Positions 6,415 through 13,414 of a stretch of 13,570 nt of DNA are shown here, piece after piece. The stretch's first letter is position 1. The number at the start of each line of letters is the position of its first letter. Both the position numbers and the translations under genes were made by a program. A model generated the notes under the pieces. That model was not told the DNA's origin and searched no databases. It worked only from the letters and a program-made list of their open reading frames with translations. The stretch is from positions 1 through 13,570 of the forward strand of contig DATKRV010000092.1 in the NCBI GenBank assembly GCA_035532075.1. The letters run 5' to 3'. The DNA comes from CAIVND01 sp035532075. Its GTDB lineage: Bacteria; Actinomycetota; Acidimicrobiia; Acidimicrobiales; Bog-793.

Positions 6415-7416
6415 CTATAGATGATTGTTCAGTCGGCTGAACACCGCGCGACTGTTGTCTTCATAGATCTTCTGACGATCTTCGTCGCTCAGCGCGGTGA
6501 TCTGGTCGACATAGCGCTTCGTGTCGTCATAGTAATGACCAGAGCGGGGATCTATTCCGCGTACCGCGCCGACCATCTCGGAGGCAAAGAGAATGTTGTC
6601 GACCGGTACGACTTTGAAGAGGCACTCCATGCCGGGCAGGTGATACACGCAGGTATCGAAGTACACGTTCTGCAACATCGATTCTTCGAGAGGTGCACGG
6701 CCGTTGTCTTGCGCGAGTCCGCGGTAACGACCCCAGTGATAGGGCACCGCTCCACCTCCGTGAGGGACGATCATCTTCAACGTCGGAAAGTCCATGAACA
6801 GATCCGACATCAGCATCTGCATGAACGACGTCGTATCCGCATTGAGATAGTGCGCGCCGGTCATATGAACAGCCGGGTTACATGATGCACTCACGTGCAC
6901 CATTGCCGGCACATCAAGTTCGACCATCTTTTCATAGAGTGGGTAAAACGAAGGATCTGTGAGAGGCGGATCCTGCCAGTACCCGCCCGACGTGTCCGGC
7001 GTGAGATTGCAGCCGATGAAGCCGAGTTCGTTGACGCAGCGCTCGAGTTCAGGAATCGATTCCTTTGGAGTCGATCCTGGCGACTGTGGCAGCTGGCAGA
7101 CACCGACGAAGTTCTTCGGATACAAATTGACAACGCGATAGATGAGGTCGTTGCTGACCTCCGCCCAACGCTGGCTCATCGCGGGACTACCGATGTGGTG
7201 CGCCATGGCGCTCGCCCGAGGAGAGAAAATCGTGACATCGGTACCGCGCTCTGCCTGCAGTTTCAGCTGTGCGGACTCGAGGCTCTCGCGGATCTCGTCA
7301 TCGGTGATTGTCGGACGCCCAGGATCACCCGAGTCTCCGAGTTCGATCTGACGTCTGCGCCATTCCCAAAGTGATTCCGGAGCGGTCGTATAGTGACCGT
7401 GGCAGTCAATGATCAT
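6415..7416 (-). CDS. ligJ: 4-oxalomesaconate hydratase (LigJ type, amidohydrolase fold)
   Basis: A 333-residue protein that matches LigJ of the protocatechuate 4,5-cleavage and gallate pathways along its length by recall (LigJ is about 341 residues). It should add water to 4-oxalomesaconate (or its keto/enol forms), giving 4-carboxy-4-hydroxy-2-oxoadipate. It starts 'MIIDCHGHYTTAPESL', with metal-binding His6 and His8. Other metal or active-site candidates are His174 ('MVHVS'), His219 ('PHGGGAVPYHWGR') and Glu280 ('LFASE'), where decarboxylases of the same superfamily usually have Asp. Further LigJ-like blocks are 'SPRASAMAHHIG' (65-76), 'GAHYLNADTTSFMQ' (187-200) and 'RGIDPRSGHYYDDTKRY' (286-302). 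ATG 7416 has GAGG five bases upstream on the minus strand. It is divergent from an aldolase gene that could take the next step. Confidence 0.88.
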   Translation of the reverse strand: MIIDCHGHYTTAPESLWEWRRRQIELGDSGDPGRPTITDDEIRESLESAQLKLQAERGTDVTIFSPRASAMAHHIGSPAMSQRWAEVSNDLIYRVVNLYPKNFVGVCQLPQSPGSTPKESIPELERCVNELGFIGCNLTPDTSGGYWQDPPLTDPSFYPLYEKMVELDVPAMVHVSASCNPAVHMTGAHYLNADTTSFMQMLMSDLFMDFPTLKMIVPHGGGAVPYHWGRYRGLAQDNGRAPLEESMLQNVYFDTCVYHLPGMECLFKVVPVDNILFASEMVGAVRGIDPRSGHYYDDTKRYVDQITALSDEDRQKIYEDNSRAVFSRLNNHL

Positions 7417-7691
7417 TCTGGCCTCACAGGTTCTCAGTCAGCGTCGCCTGCGTGCGGCGCTGCGTGTTGATTTGGAGCATCGTAGAACGATACCGGTCTC
7501 ATCGACCGCCGACCAATGGAAGCGCGGAATCGACCCGCGAGCAAAGTCACCGCTTCTGGTAGCGTGAAAACGCTGATGATTGGCGTGTGTTGGCAGGCAG
7601 TGACCCTCGCTAAATGCCCTCCCGGGGTCGCTGCCCTCGCTGTCTCTCGGCACGGCGCGATCAGACGAACGATGGCTATCAAGGAGACCGA
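7417..7691. promoter_or_regulatory. Divergent intergenic region between ligJ and aldolase
   Basis: This 275-base gap must hold promoters for both flanking genes. Visible elements are a near-palindrome around ACCGGT (7489-7500, one mismatched pair), the inverted repeat AGCGT-GAAA-ACGCT (7561-7574) and the aldolase Shine-Dalgarno AAGGAG (7681-7686). Frames crossing it on either strand give no recognisable protein. I could not assign -35/-10 boxes with confidence. Confidence 0.45.
7561..7574. repeat. Inverted repeat AGCGT-GAAA-ACGCT, candidate operator or hairpin
   Basis: Five-base perfect arms with a GAAA loop, near the middle of the ligJ/aldolase divergent region. As DNA it could be a regulator site serving both genes; as RNA in the rightward transcript it would be a short GNRA-type hairpin. 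Confidence 0.35.
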
Positions 7692-8555
7692 ATGAGTGAG
7701 ATTCCTCGACTTAACGGAGTAATACGCGCCCTTGAGCAGGGCACCCAGGCGTTCGCCGCGTTCGCGAATGCCGACGTCGAGACTGCACTTGCCTTTTCGA
7801 CGACGAAGTACGACGGGATTGTGCTGGAGATGGAACACAACCCGTGGGACATCCGAGCACTGCGCGATTCACTGCAGTACCTACTCAACCGCGGTCAGAT
7901 CGTAAAATCTGCCTCCGTCGCGCCCCCGGTTACCCCAATCGTGCGCGTGCCGGCAAATGGTGCGGAGAGGTCACAGTGGCACGCGAAGCAGGCGCTCGAT
8001 CTCGGCGCATATGGCATCGTCTGGCCACATATTGCAACGGTCGAAGAGGCAGAAAACGCGGTCGCCGCCTGTCGTTACCCGCGACTGTCCACAGCGCCGC
8101 TGTACAGGCCAGAGGGTCTTCGCGGAGATGGGCCCACCGCAGCCTGTCGCTACTGGGGAATCTCCCAGCAGGAGTACTATGAACGGGCAGACGTCTGGCC
8201 GCTCAACCCGGTGGGTGAGATCCTCGTGATCTTGATGATCGAAGACACGACGGGCATCAACAACCTCGACAAGATCCTCGGCGAGGTTCCCGGCATTGGT
8301 GCGCTGTTGATCGGCGAAGGAGACCTCAGTCAGGAACTCGGCTTCCCGAGACAGTATGAGCACCCGATGGTTCTTGAGCACATGGCGCAGGTTCGGGAGA
8401 TCGCAGCCCGTCACAGCATCCCCGTCGGGCACCCACACGTTGGAGTCGACAACCTCGAGCGAGTCATTGCAGAGGGTTACCGCCTGCTCATGCCCGCACC
8501 TGTACGCACGTACGCCGGGCTCGAGATGGGTCTCAAACTGACGGGCCGCGCGTAG
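7692..8555 (+). CDS. HpcH/HpaI-family (class II pyruvate) aldolase
   Basis: A 287-residue metal-dependent aldolase that cleaves 4-hydroxy-2-oxoacids to pyruvate or a related 2-oxoacid plus an aldehyde or keto acid. The family's active-site residues are recognisable: His49 in 'LEMEHNPWD', Arg85 in 'PIVRVPA', the metal-binding Glu184 in 'LMIEDTTG' and Asp211 in 'GEGDLS'. It is somewhat longer than the usual 250-260 residues, through an insert rich in Trp/Tyr and charge at about 138-172. ATG 7692 is chosen for its Shine-Dalgarno AAGGAG (7681-7686), although the frame is open upstream to 7614. Divergent pairing with ligJ suggests cleavage of 4-carboxy-4-hydroxy-2-oxoadipate to pyruvate and oxaloacetate, a step usually done by the unrelated LigK/RraA-fold aldolase. 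The substrate is inference. Confidence 0.85.
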   Translation: MSEIPRLNGVIRALEQGTQAFAAFANADVETALAFSTTKYDGIVLEMEHNPWDIRALRDSLQYLLNRGQIVKSASVAPPVTPIVRVPANGAERSQWHAKQALDLGAYGIVWPHIATVEEAENAVAACRYPRLSTAPLYRPEGLRGDGPTAACRYWGISQQEYYERADVWPLNPVGEILVILMIEDTTGINNLDKILGEVPGIGALLIGEGDLSQELGFPRQYEHPMVLEHMAQVREIAARHSIPVGHPHVGVDNLERVIAEGYRLLMPAPVRTYAGLEMGLKLTGRA

Positions 8556-8596
8556 TCTCCTGAGCGCCTCGCGTTGCTCGAACCTTGAGCGCGATG

Positions 8597-9547
8597 TCAG
8601 TCACTGCCGACGAGCCGATCCGCCTCTTCGGGACGGTATCGACGAACTGCTTCGTGGTTTGTTGAGTCCGCTCCCATGTAAATGCCCCGCTCCCATACCC
8701 GCTTGAGAGGGTCCACGACATCAAGTGTCATCGACCCAATGCGCTCGATGTCGATGGTCACGCGTTCGCCGTCTTGGAGCGGACCGAGTCCCTCGTGATT
8801 GGTTCCGCAGGAGATGAGATCACCCGAGTACAAGGTCATGACCGTCGTCGCGAACTCGATGAGTTCGGGGACTGCGTGTTCCATGTCATCGGTGTGGTAG
8901 TTGTGCCGAAGCTGGCCATCGTCGAAGAGCTGCACACGGAGGTCGTTCGGGTTGGGGATTTCGTCTGCGGTCACGATGCACGGCCCGATGGGACAGAAGG
9001 TATCAAACGATTTTCCGAGCCAGCTGCCGCTTTTCCATGTCGACCGGCCGTCGCCCCTCGCCGAGACGTCGATCAGACAGGTGTAGCCAAACACCGCTCG
9101 CCTCCAGTCGGCCCGACGGACCGATTTCGCGGGACCCTTGATCACCACCGCGAGCTCCGCCTCGTGCATGAAGATCCACGGCTCATCAAAGTCTGGAAGC
9201 ACAATGGTTCCGCCGGGCCCAACCACAGCATCGGGATTTTTCAAAAACATGTTGAGCGGCCGTGGCTCTCTCTGAGCGTGCTCCCAGTAGTTCCCGATGC
9301 AGCCAAGCACCTTGCCCGGTCGGGGGATCGGGGCAAGGAGTCGAACCTCAGTGAGCGCGGTCGGGATCTTGGCGAAGAGATGCTCGTCGATCTGGTCTCG
9401 CAGCGCGTCAAATCCGTCGATCAACGCCTCCAGCGCCGCCTGTGGGGATGAAGAGAGGGGCAGCAGATCACCGATCCCGACGACACCATCTCCCGCGAGA
9501 ACGCCAGGCTGTATCCTGCCCGCTGACTCGAATACGACGATCTTCAC
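8597..9547 (-). CDS. Fumarylacetoacetate hydrolase (FAH) family protein
   Basis: A 316-residue protein of the FAH superfamily, whose members hydrolyse C-C bonds of diketo acids or act as decarboxylases, hydratases or isomerases in aromatic meta-cleavage pathways. The metal-binding residues are present: Glu129 and Glu131 in 'FMHEAELAVVIKG', Asp160 in 'LIDVSARGDG', and the active-site Lys179 in 'GKSFDTFCPIGP'. The N-terminal 'KIVVFESAGRIQPGVLAGDGVV' is the usual small lead domain. I start at GTG 9547 because AGGGGG sits five bases upstream on the minus strand; an adjacent in-frame GTG at 9550 and a TTG at 9577 are less likely. It converges with the aldolase gene (41 bases apart). The exact reaction is unknown; a 2-hydroxyhepta-2,4-diene-dioate-type or acylpyruvate substrate would fit the neighbourhood. 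Confidence 0.88.
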   Translation of the reverse strand: MKIVVFESAGRIQPGVLAGDGVVGIGDLLPLSSSPQAALEALIDGFDALRDQIDEHLFAKIPTALTEVRLLAPIPRPGKVLGCIGNYWEHAQREPRPLNMFLKNPDAVVGPGGTIVLPDFDEPWIFMHEAELAVVIKGPAKSVRRADWRRAVFGYTCLIDVSARGDGRSTWKSGSWLGKSFDTFCPIGPCIVTADEIPNPNDLRVQLFDDGQLRHNYHTDDMEHAVPELIEFATTVMTLYSGDLISCGTNHEGLGPLQDGERVTIDIERIGSMTLDVVDPLKRVWERGIYMGADSTNHEAVRRYRPEEADRLVGSD

Positions 9548-9783
9548 CACTACCCCCTTCGAAACAGATCGAAACAAACCTGTGCAACATGTTAGGGATC
9601 TCGCAGATATCCCGCCCAGATGGCGATTTCCAGTTTTGGCGCGATACGAAACTTGCCCTGATGAACTAGGGTTCGCACATCAAACGCTCTTCAATTCGCG
9701 ATCGCCTCCCCCCGCTCGTCGTCTCACCACGAGGAGATGGACACTCAGGTTATGCACTGATCTTTCCGCCCCCGCGGCTGATT
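9548..9783. promoter_or_regulatory. Divergent intergenic region between FAH and membrane-protein genes
   Basis: A 236-base gap with divergent genes on both sides. It contains the 8-base palindrome AACATGTT (9586-9593) and a weak CCCT-N8-AGGG repeat (9656-9671). At 9737 an ATG behind GAGGAG begins a seven-codon frame (MDTQVMH, stop ending at 9760) that could be a leader peptide or chance. I see no assured -35/-10 pair. Confidence 0.3.
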
Positions 9784-10407
9784 GTGCTGCACGCGATTCC
9801 AATCGTCTTCGAGGGTATCCTCGGTCCGCTCGCCGTCTTTTACCTCTCGCTCACGACACTTGGATTTCGCGCCGCGCTGATTGCAACACTCGTCTGGTCC
9901 TATGGCGCAATGCTTCGCCGCGTCGTGCGCGGTGACCGGATTTCGACGCTCCTGATTCTCGGATCGGTGCTCCTCGGGATCAGGACCGGAATCTCTTATG
10001 CAACGAAGAGCAGCGTCTTCTATTTTGCCCAGCCCCTCGCCGGAGCGGTTGTCATCTCGTTCGTGTTAATCGCGACCGCGATCATTCGTAGACCCTTCAC
10101 GCAACGCTTTGCGCACGACTTCTGTCCACTCTCTCCAGAGCTTCTGGAACTGCCGCGCATGCACCAGTTCTTCGTGCGCGTCTCCTATCTCTGGGCTGCG
10201 ACACTGCTTGTGAACTCTGGGGTAGTGCTGTGGCTTTTGTTAAATTCATCACTGCGCGCGTTTGTGCTTGAGCGCTCCGCCGTCACATGGGGAACGACGG
10301 CCATCGCGATCACACTCTCCATACTTGGATTCACAAGAACGCTGAGAAATGACGGAGTGCACGTCTCCTGGGCGGACCGGCCCAAGGTTCCCATCGTCGT
10401 CGGCTAG
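9784..10407 (+). CDS. Six-helix membrane protein, VC0807-like family, function unknown
   Basis: A 207-residue integral membrane protein with hydrophobic segments at about 4-24, 27-44, 54-70, 79-100, 131-153 and 168-185. The pattern 'GILGPLAVFYL', 'LVWSYGAMLRRVVRGDR', 'RRPFTQRFAHDFCPL' and 'SSLRAFVLERSAV' resembles an actinobacterial membrane family related to VC0807 proteins, of unknown function. The GTG at 9784 has no Shine-Dalgarno. The same frame stays open upstream with plausible family-like residues ('LIFPPPRLIVLHAIP'), but contains no ATG/GTG/TTG nearby, so the true start may be a non-standard codon such as CTG 9757 (AGGT lies just upstream) or the start may be damaged. The MFS transporter follows 81 bases downstream on the same strand. 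Confidence 0.7.
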   Translation: MLHAIPIVFEGILGPLAVFYLSLTTLGFRAALIATLVWSYGAMLRRVVRGDRISTLLILGSVLLGIRTGISYATKSSVFYFAQPLAGAVVISFVLIATAIIRRPFTQRFAHDFCPLSPELLELPRMHQFFVRVSYLWAATLLVNSGVVLWLLLNSSLRAFVLERSAVTWGTTAIAITLSILGFTRTLRNDGVHVSWADRPKVPIVVG

Positions 10408-10426
10408 GACATCTCGTCGTCGGCTA
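10394..10426. repeat. 13-base direct repeat across the membrane-protein stop codon
   Basis: TCGTCGTCGGCTA occurs at 10394-10406 and again at 10414-10426, a 20-base period. The first copy contains the first two bases of the TAG stop (10405-10407). Likely a small local duplication; no function evident. Confidence 0.4.
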
Positions 10427-10488
10427 CAGCATCGAGCCCGCGCGGACTAACTTGAATCTCGAATAGACGAGAGCAAGGGAGAGCTCCG

Positions 10489-11980
10489 GTGGGAGGACAC
10501 GGCAATATCCACACTCCTCCCGGGGATTCGCAGAAAATCAATGAATGGTCGATTCCAACCTCTGAAAAATCCCCGGCAACGCCGCCGTCGCCTCCACTAG
10601 ATGTTGACACCGACGTTTTGGCGCTGTCAGGCGATCCTGCGAGATGGAAGATATTCACCATCGTTGGATTTGCGCTATTTATGTCCTCACTCGACCTGAC
10701 GATCGTCGGCACCGCACTCCCGGCAATCCATCGCTCGCTTCATTCGCCGATCAATTGGACAGCGTGGACCATCACGGCCGCGACGCTCGGAACCGTTGTC
10801 ATCATGCCGATCGCGGGAGGAATCAGCGATCAGTACGGGAGAAAGCGCGTATTCATCGCCTCCGCTGCGCTGTTCACCGTTGCCTCATTGGCGTGCGGCT
10901 TCGCGGGAAACATCTACCTCCTCGTGATATTGCGTGCGCTCCAGGCACTTGGAGGCGGGGCCTTCATGCCATCCGCAACCGGGATCGTGGCAGACAGTTT
11001 CGGACCAAACCGTGACCGGGCAATCGCGATGTTCACCAGCATCCTCCCTGCCGGGGCAATCGCGGGGCCGGTACTCGGCGGCGCATTCGTGACGTACTGG
11101 TCGTGGCGCGGCATCTTTTTCATCAATGTTCCGATCGGAATCGCCGTGATTGCCTTCGCGGTCCATTACCTTCCGAAATCGTCTCGACGGCACGCGGAGA
11201 ACCTCGATTACTACGGCATCTTTCTGCTCGGTTCGACGGTGCTCGTCGCGATGTACGCGGTCGCCCTCCTCGGCGAGCAACACCCCGGTATCGGGTCTCC
11301 AAAAATCATCGGAGTGTTGATCACTGCCTGTCTTCTCGCGCTGGCATTTGCAAGAAACACACTGCGCAACCCGAATCCAATCGTCCCGCTTTACCTGCTC
11401 AAAGGTAGGGCGTTCCTCGTCATGGACCTCGTCAACCTCATCTACGGTGCAGCCGTGCTCGGACTCGGGGCGCTGGTGCCGCTCTATGCCGAGGACCGAT
11501 TCCACATTGCACCGCTCCAGGCCGGGACCGTGCTAGCCGCGCGCGCTCGGGACCATCGCCGTCGCCGGCATTTCCTCATTCTTGCTGCGGAGAACCGGTT
11601 TTCGTCTGCCGATGATCGTCGGCATGACCATCATTGCCCTCGGAAGCGCGATGATGTTCTTCAGACCTTCGGGAATCGGACCATTCGTCTGGCTCTCGCT
11701 GACGACCGGTCTCACCGGGATTGGCATGGGAGCGGCAATGCCGGCGGCGAACAACGCGACCCTCTCGTTTGCCTCCGAAGACATTGCCGCAATCACGGGC
11801 ATGCGCGGCATGTTCCGCTCGATCGGCTCGATCGTCGCGGTCTCGGTCATGACGGCAATCGCCTCGCGCAGTTCCCATCCTGGTCTCATTCTTGGATGGG
11901 GATTCGTGCTCATCGCTCTTCCGATCATCACAGTCATCCCACTCATCGCATCTCTGGAAGACCACCGGGGGAATTGGTAG
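10489..11980 (+). pseudogene. MFS transporter, DHA2 (EmrB/QacA) type, broken by a frameshift
   Basis: Restoring one frame change gives about 497 residues, normal for a 14-helix DHA2 drug:proton antiporter. The N-terminal part in frame 1 has an unusually long hydrophilic lead (1-52), helix 1 with 'SSLDLTIVGTALPAI' (66-80), motif A 'GGISDQYGRKRV' (110-121) and motif C 'AGPVLGG' (192-198). It reads correctly to 'LQAGTVLAA' near 11541. The rest is in frame 2 (from about 11540 to the TAG at 11980), giving 'RALGTIAVAGISSFLLRRTG' and further membrane helices. Continuing in frame 1 gives arginine/histidine-rich nonsense to 12006. The switch lies in a (CG)4C run; one more CG would restore the frame. 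No other stops or shifts are seen, so the lesion is recent, a sequence error, or a reversible slippage switch. GTG 10489 follows AAGGGAGAG. Substrate unknown. Confidence 0.85.
11538..11546. repeat. (CG)4C tract at the transporter frameshift
   Basis: CGCGCGCGC lies exactly where the coding potential of the transporter moves from frame 1 to frame 2. Loss of one CG unit from an ancestral (CG)5C, or a one-base gain, explains the shift. Short dinucleotide runs are prone to replication slippage and to assembly error. Confidence 0.75.
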
Positions 11981-12009
11981 GAAGATCCGAAGCCGTTCAA
12001 GGGTGACTT

Positions 12010-12027
12010 TGATCCGCCCACCGATCA
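12010..12027. promoter_or_regulatory. Inverted repeat TGATC-N8-GATCA upstream of the dehydrogenase
   Basis: Perfect 5-base arms (12010-12014 and 12023-12027) with an 8-base spacer, 13 bases before a -10-like GATAAT (12040-12045). The position suits an operator for the dehydrogenase/oxygenase genes. The -35 box is not convincing. Confidence 0.3.
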
Positions 12028-12071
12028 GGCGCCACAATGGATAATGCATCTTTACATCAAGGAGCCGTGAT

Positions 12072-13283
12072 TTGGATACCGACAGAGTCCGAATTGGAGT
12101 CATCGGAAATGGCGATGCCGCCTCGATGGTGATCGGGGATGTTGTTTCGAGCAACCACTTTGAGGTCGTCGGAGCCGTCGACACGGACCCGCGTGCGCGC
12201 GCCAGATTCGTCAAGCGTTTCGACGCACCAGCCTGCGAGAGTATCGAAGAACTCCTCGATCGAATCGAACTCGATGGTGTGTATATCGCGACGCCAACCA
12301 AACTTCATGAGCAACAGACGAATACCTGCCTTGAGGCCGGCGTTCACGTGCTCGTCGAAAAACCCATCTCGACCTCTCTCGAGGCGGCGGAATCGATGAT
12401 TGCGCTCGCCAAGGCGAAGGGTCTCACCCTAATGGTCTGCCACAAACGCAGCGTGGACCGACCGATCATCGCGATGTGGCGCGTCATCGAGAGCGGAGAG
12501 CTCGGTAGGGTGCAAGCCGTACATCGTTGGCATTTCACCGATTGGTTCTATCGCCCGCGCGGCTTTGACGAACGCGAGCCCGGAACCGGCGGCGTGGTTC
12601 TCCGCCAGGGTGCCCATGAATACGACATCATCAGGCTGCTCGCTGGATCACCGGCGCGCTCGCTCCGGGGCATGACGGGCGATTACGACTTGACACGTCG
12701 CGGCGAGGGTGCGTACTACTCATGGATCGAACATGAGGACGGTGTCATCGCCACCTCGATCTATGGTGGCTATGGACATTTCCACTCTGACGAGTTCACA
12801 AAGGGCCTCGGCGACGGCACGAACGTTGGACTCTCGAGGCGCACGCTTGACGACATCGCCAACACTCCCGAACTGGAGGCCGAGCTCAAACGCGCCGAAT
12901 CCGAGATTCCCGGGAGCGGCCCGGGCCACGGGGTCTACGGATTCACCCTCGTGAACTGCGAAGGTGGGGACATGCGACCTGCTCCTACGGGATCGATCTA
13001 TATCTACGGCGATTCAGGACGGCGTGAGGTCGACGTCGATGGCATCGCGGGCACCGAGGTCATCGTCGAAGAGTTCTACCGTGCGATCACTGCGAGAAGA
13101 GCTCCACTGCACGATGGCGAATGGGGACTCGCGTGTCTCGAAGAGTGTCTCGCCGTACGCGCGTCAATGCAACGACCCGATCTTGTCCCTCTGACCCATC
13201 AGGGAAAGGTCTCCGAATCCGCGGCCCGGGAACTGCTCGGCCAGCGCCAGCTACATCTTGTCACTCAGTCACTCCGGTCTTGA
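12072..13283 (+). CDS. Gfo/Idh/MocA-family dehydrogenase, phthalate 4,5-cis-dihydrodiol dehydrogenase-like (Pht4-like)
   Basis: A 403-residue NAD(P)-dependent oxidoreductase. The Rossmann motif is 'GVIGNGDAAS' (9-18), the family signature 'VLVEKP' (93-98) carries Lys97, and His182 in 'RQGAHEYDIIRLL' is in the usual catalytic position. Blocks such as 'FTDWFYRPRGFDE' (155-167), 'GGVVLRQGAHE' (173-183) and 'GFTLVNCEGGDMRPAPTGSIYIYGD' around 290-314 recall Pht4, which oxidises phthalate cis-4,5-dihydrodiol to 4,5-dihydroxyphthalate. The start is TTG 12072, set by AAGGAG (12059-12064) seven bases upstream; no in-frame ATG fits better. A Rieske oxygenase begins 131 bases downstream, exactly the partner such a dehydrogenase needs. 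Exact substrate (phthalate or another ring acid) is inferred. LigC-type semialdehyde dehydrogenases share the superfamily but are shorter. Confidence 0.8.
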   Translation: MDTDRVRIGVIGNGDAASMVIGDVVSSNHFEVVGAVDTDPRARARFVKRFDAPACESIEELLDRIELDGVYIATPTKLHEQQTNTCLEAGVHVLVEKPISTSLEAAESMIALAKAKGLTLMVCHKRSVDRPIIAMWRVIESGELGRVQAVHRWHFTDWFYRPRGFDEREPGTGGVVLRQGAHEYDIIRLLAGSPARSLRGMTGDYDLTRRGEGAYYSWIEHEDGVIATSIYGGYGHFHSDEFTKGLGDGTNVGLSRRTLDDIANTPELEAELKRAESEIPGSGPGHGVYGFTLVNCEGGDMRPAPTGSIYIYGDSGRREVDVDGIAGTEVIVEEFYRAITARRAPLHDGEWGLACLEECLAVRASMQRPDLVPLTHQGKVSESAARELLGQRQLHLVTQSLRS

Positions 13284-13335
13284 ACGGGTGCACAGGTCCT
13301 TCGATTGAAGACTCGGTGCAAGAACGGCACAAACC

Positions 13336-13355
13336 GGCCAATCTGGAGCCTTTTT
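13336..13355 (+). terminator. Weak intrinsic terminator candidate after the dehydrogenase
   Basis: GGCCA (13336-13340) can pair with TGG (13344-13346) and CC (13349-13350) with a two-base bulge, followed by TTTTT (13351-13355). The stem is short and imperfect; partial termination between dehydrogenase and oxygenase is possible but uncertain. Confidence 0.2.
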
Positions 13356-13414
13356 GAGCGGGGTGATACCTTGAAACTCATCGGAGCATTATTTCGAGAG
13401 GTTGGGGGCAGCTC

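Noticed and set aside
8562..8579. GAGC-N10-GCTC repeat between the convergent aldolase and FAH genes as a bidirectional terminator
   Set aside because: Arms of only four bases and no T-run on either strand.
10885..11505. 206-codon minus-strand frame inside the MFS gene
   Set aside because: Shadow frame; highly charged with no recognisable features, opposite clear transporter helices and motifs.
11541..12006. Frame-1 continuation of the MFS transporter to 12006 as a long cytoplasmic C-terminal domain
   Set aside because: It is Arg/His/Asp-rich nonsense, whereas frame 2 over the same bases encodes the expected transmembrane helices.
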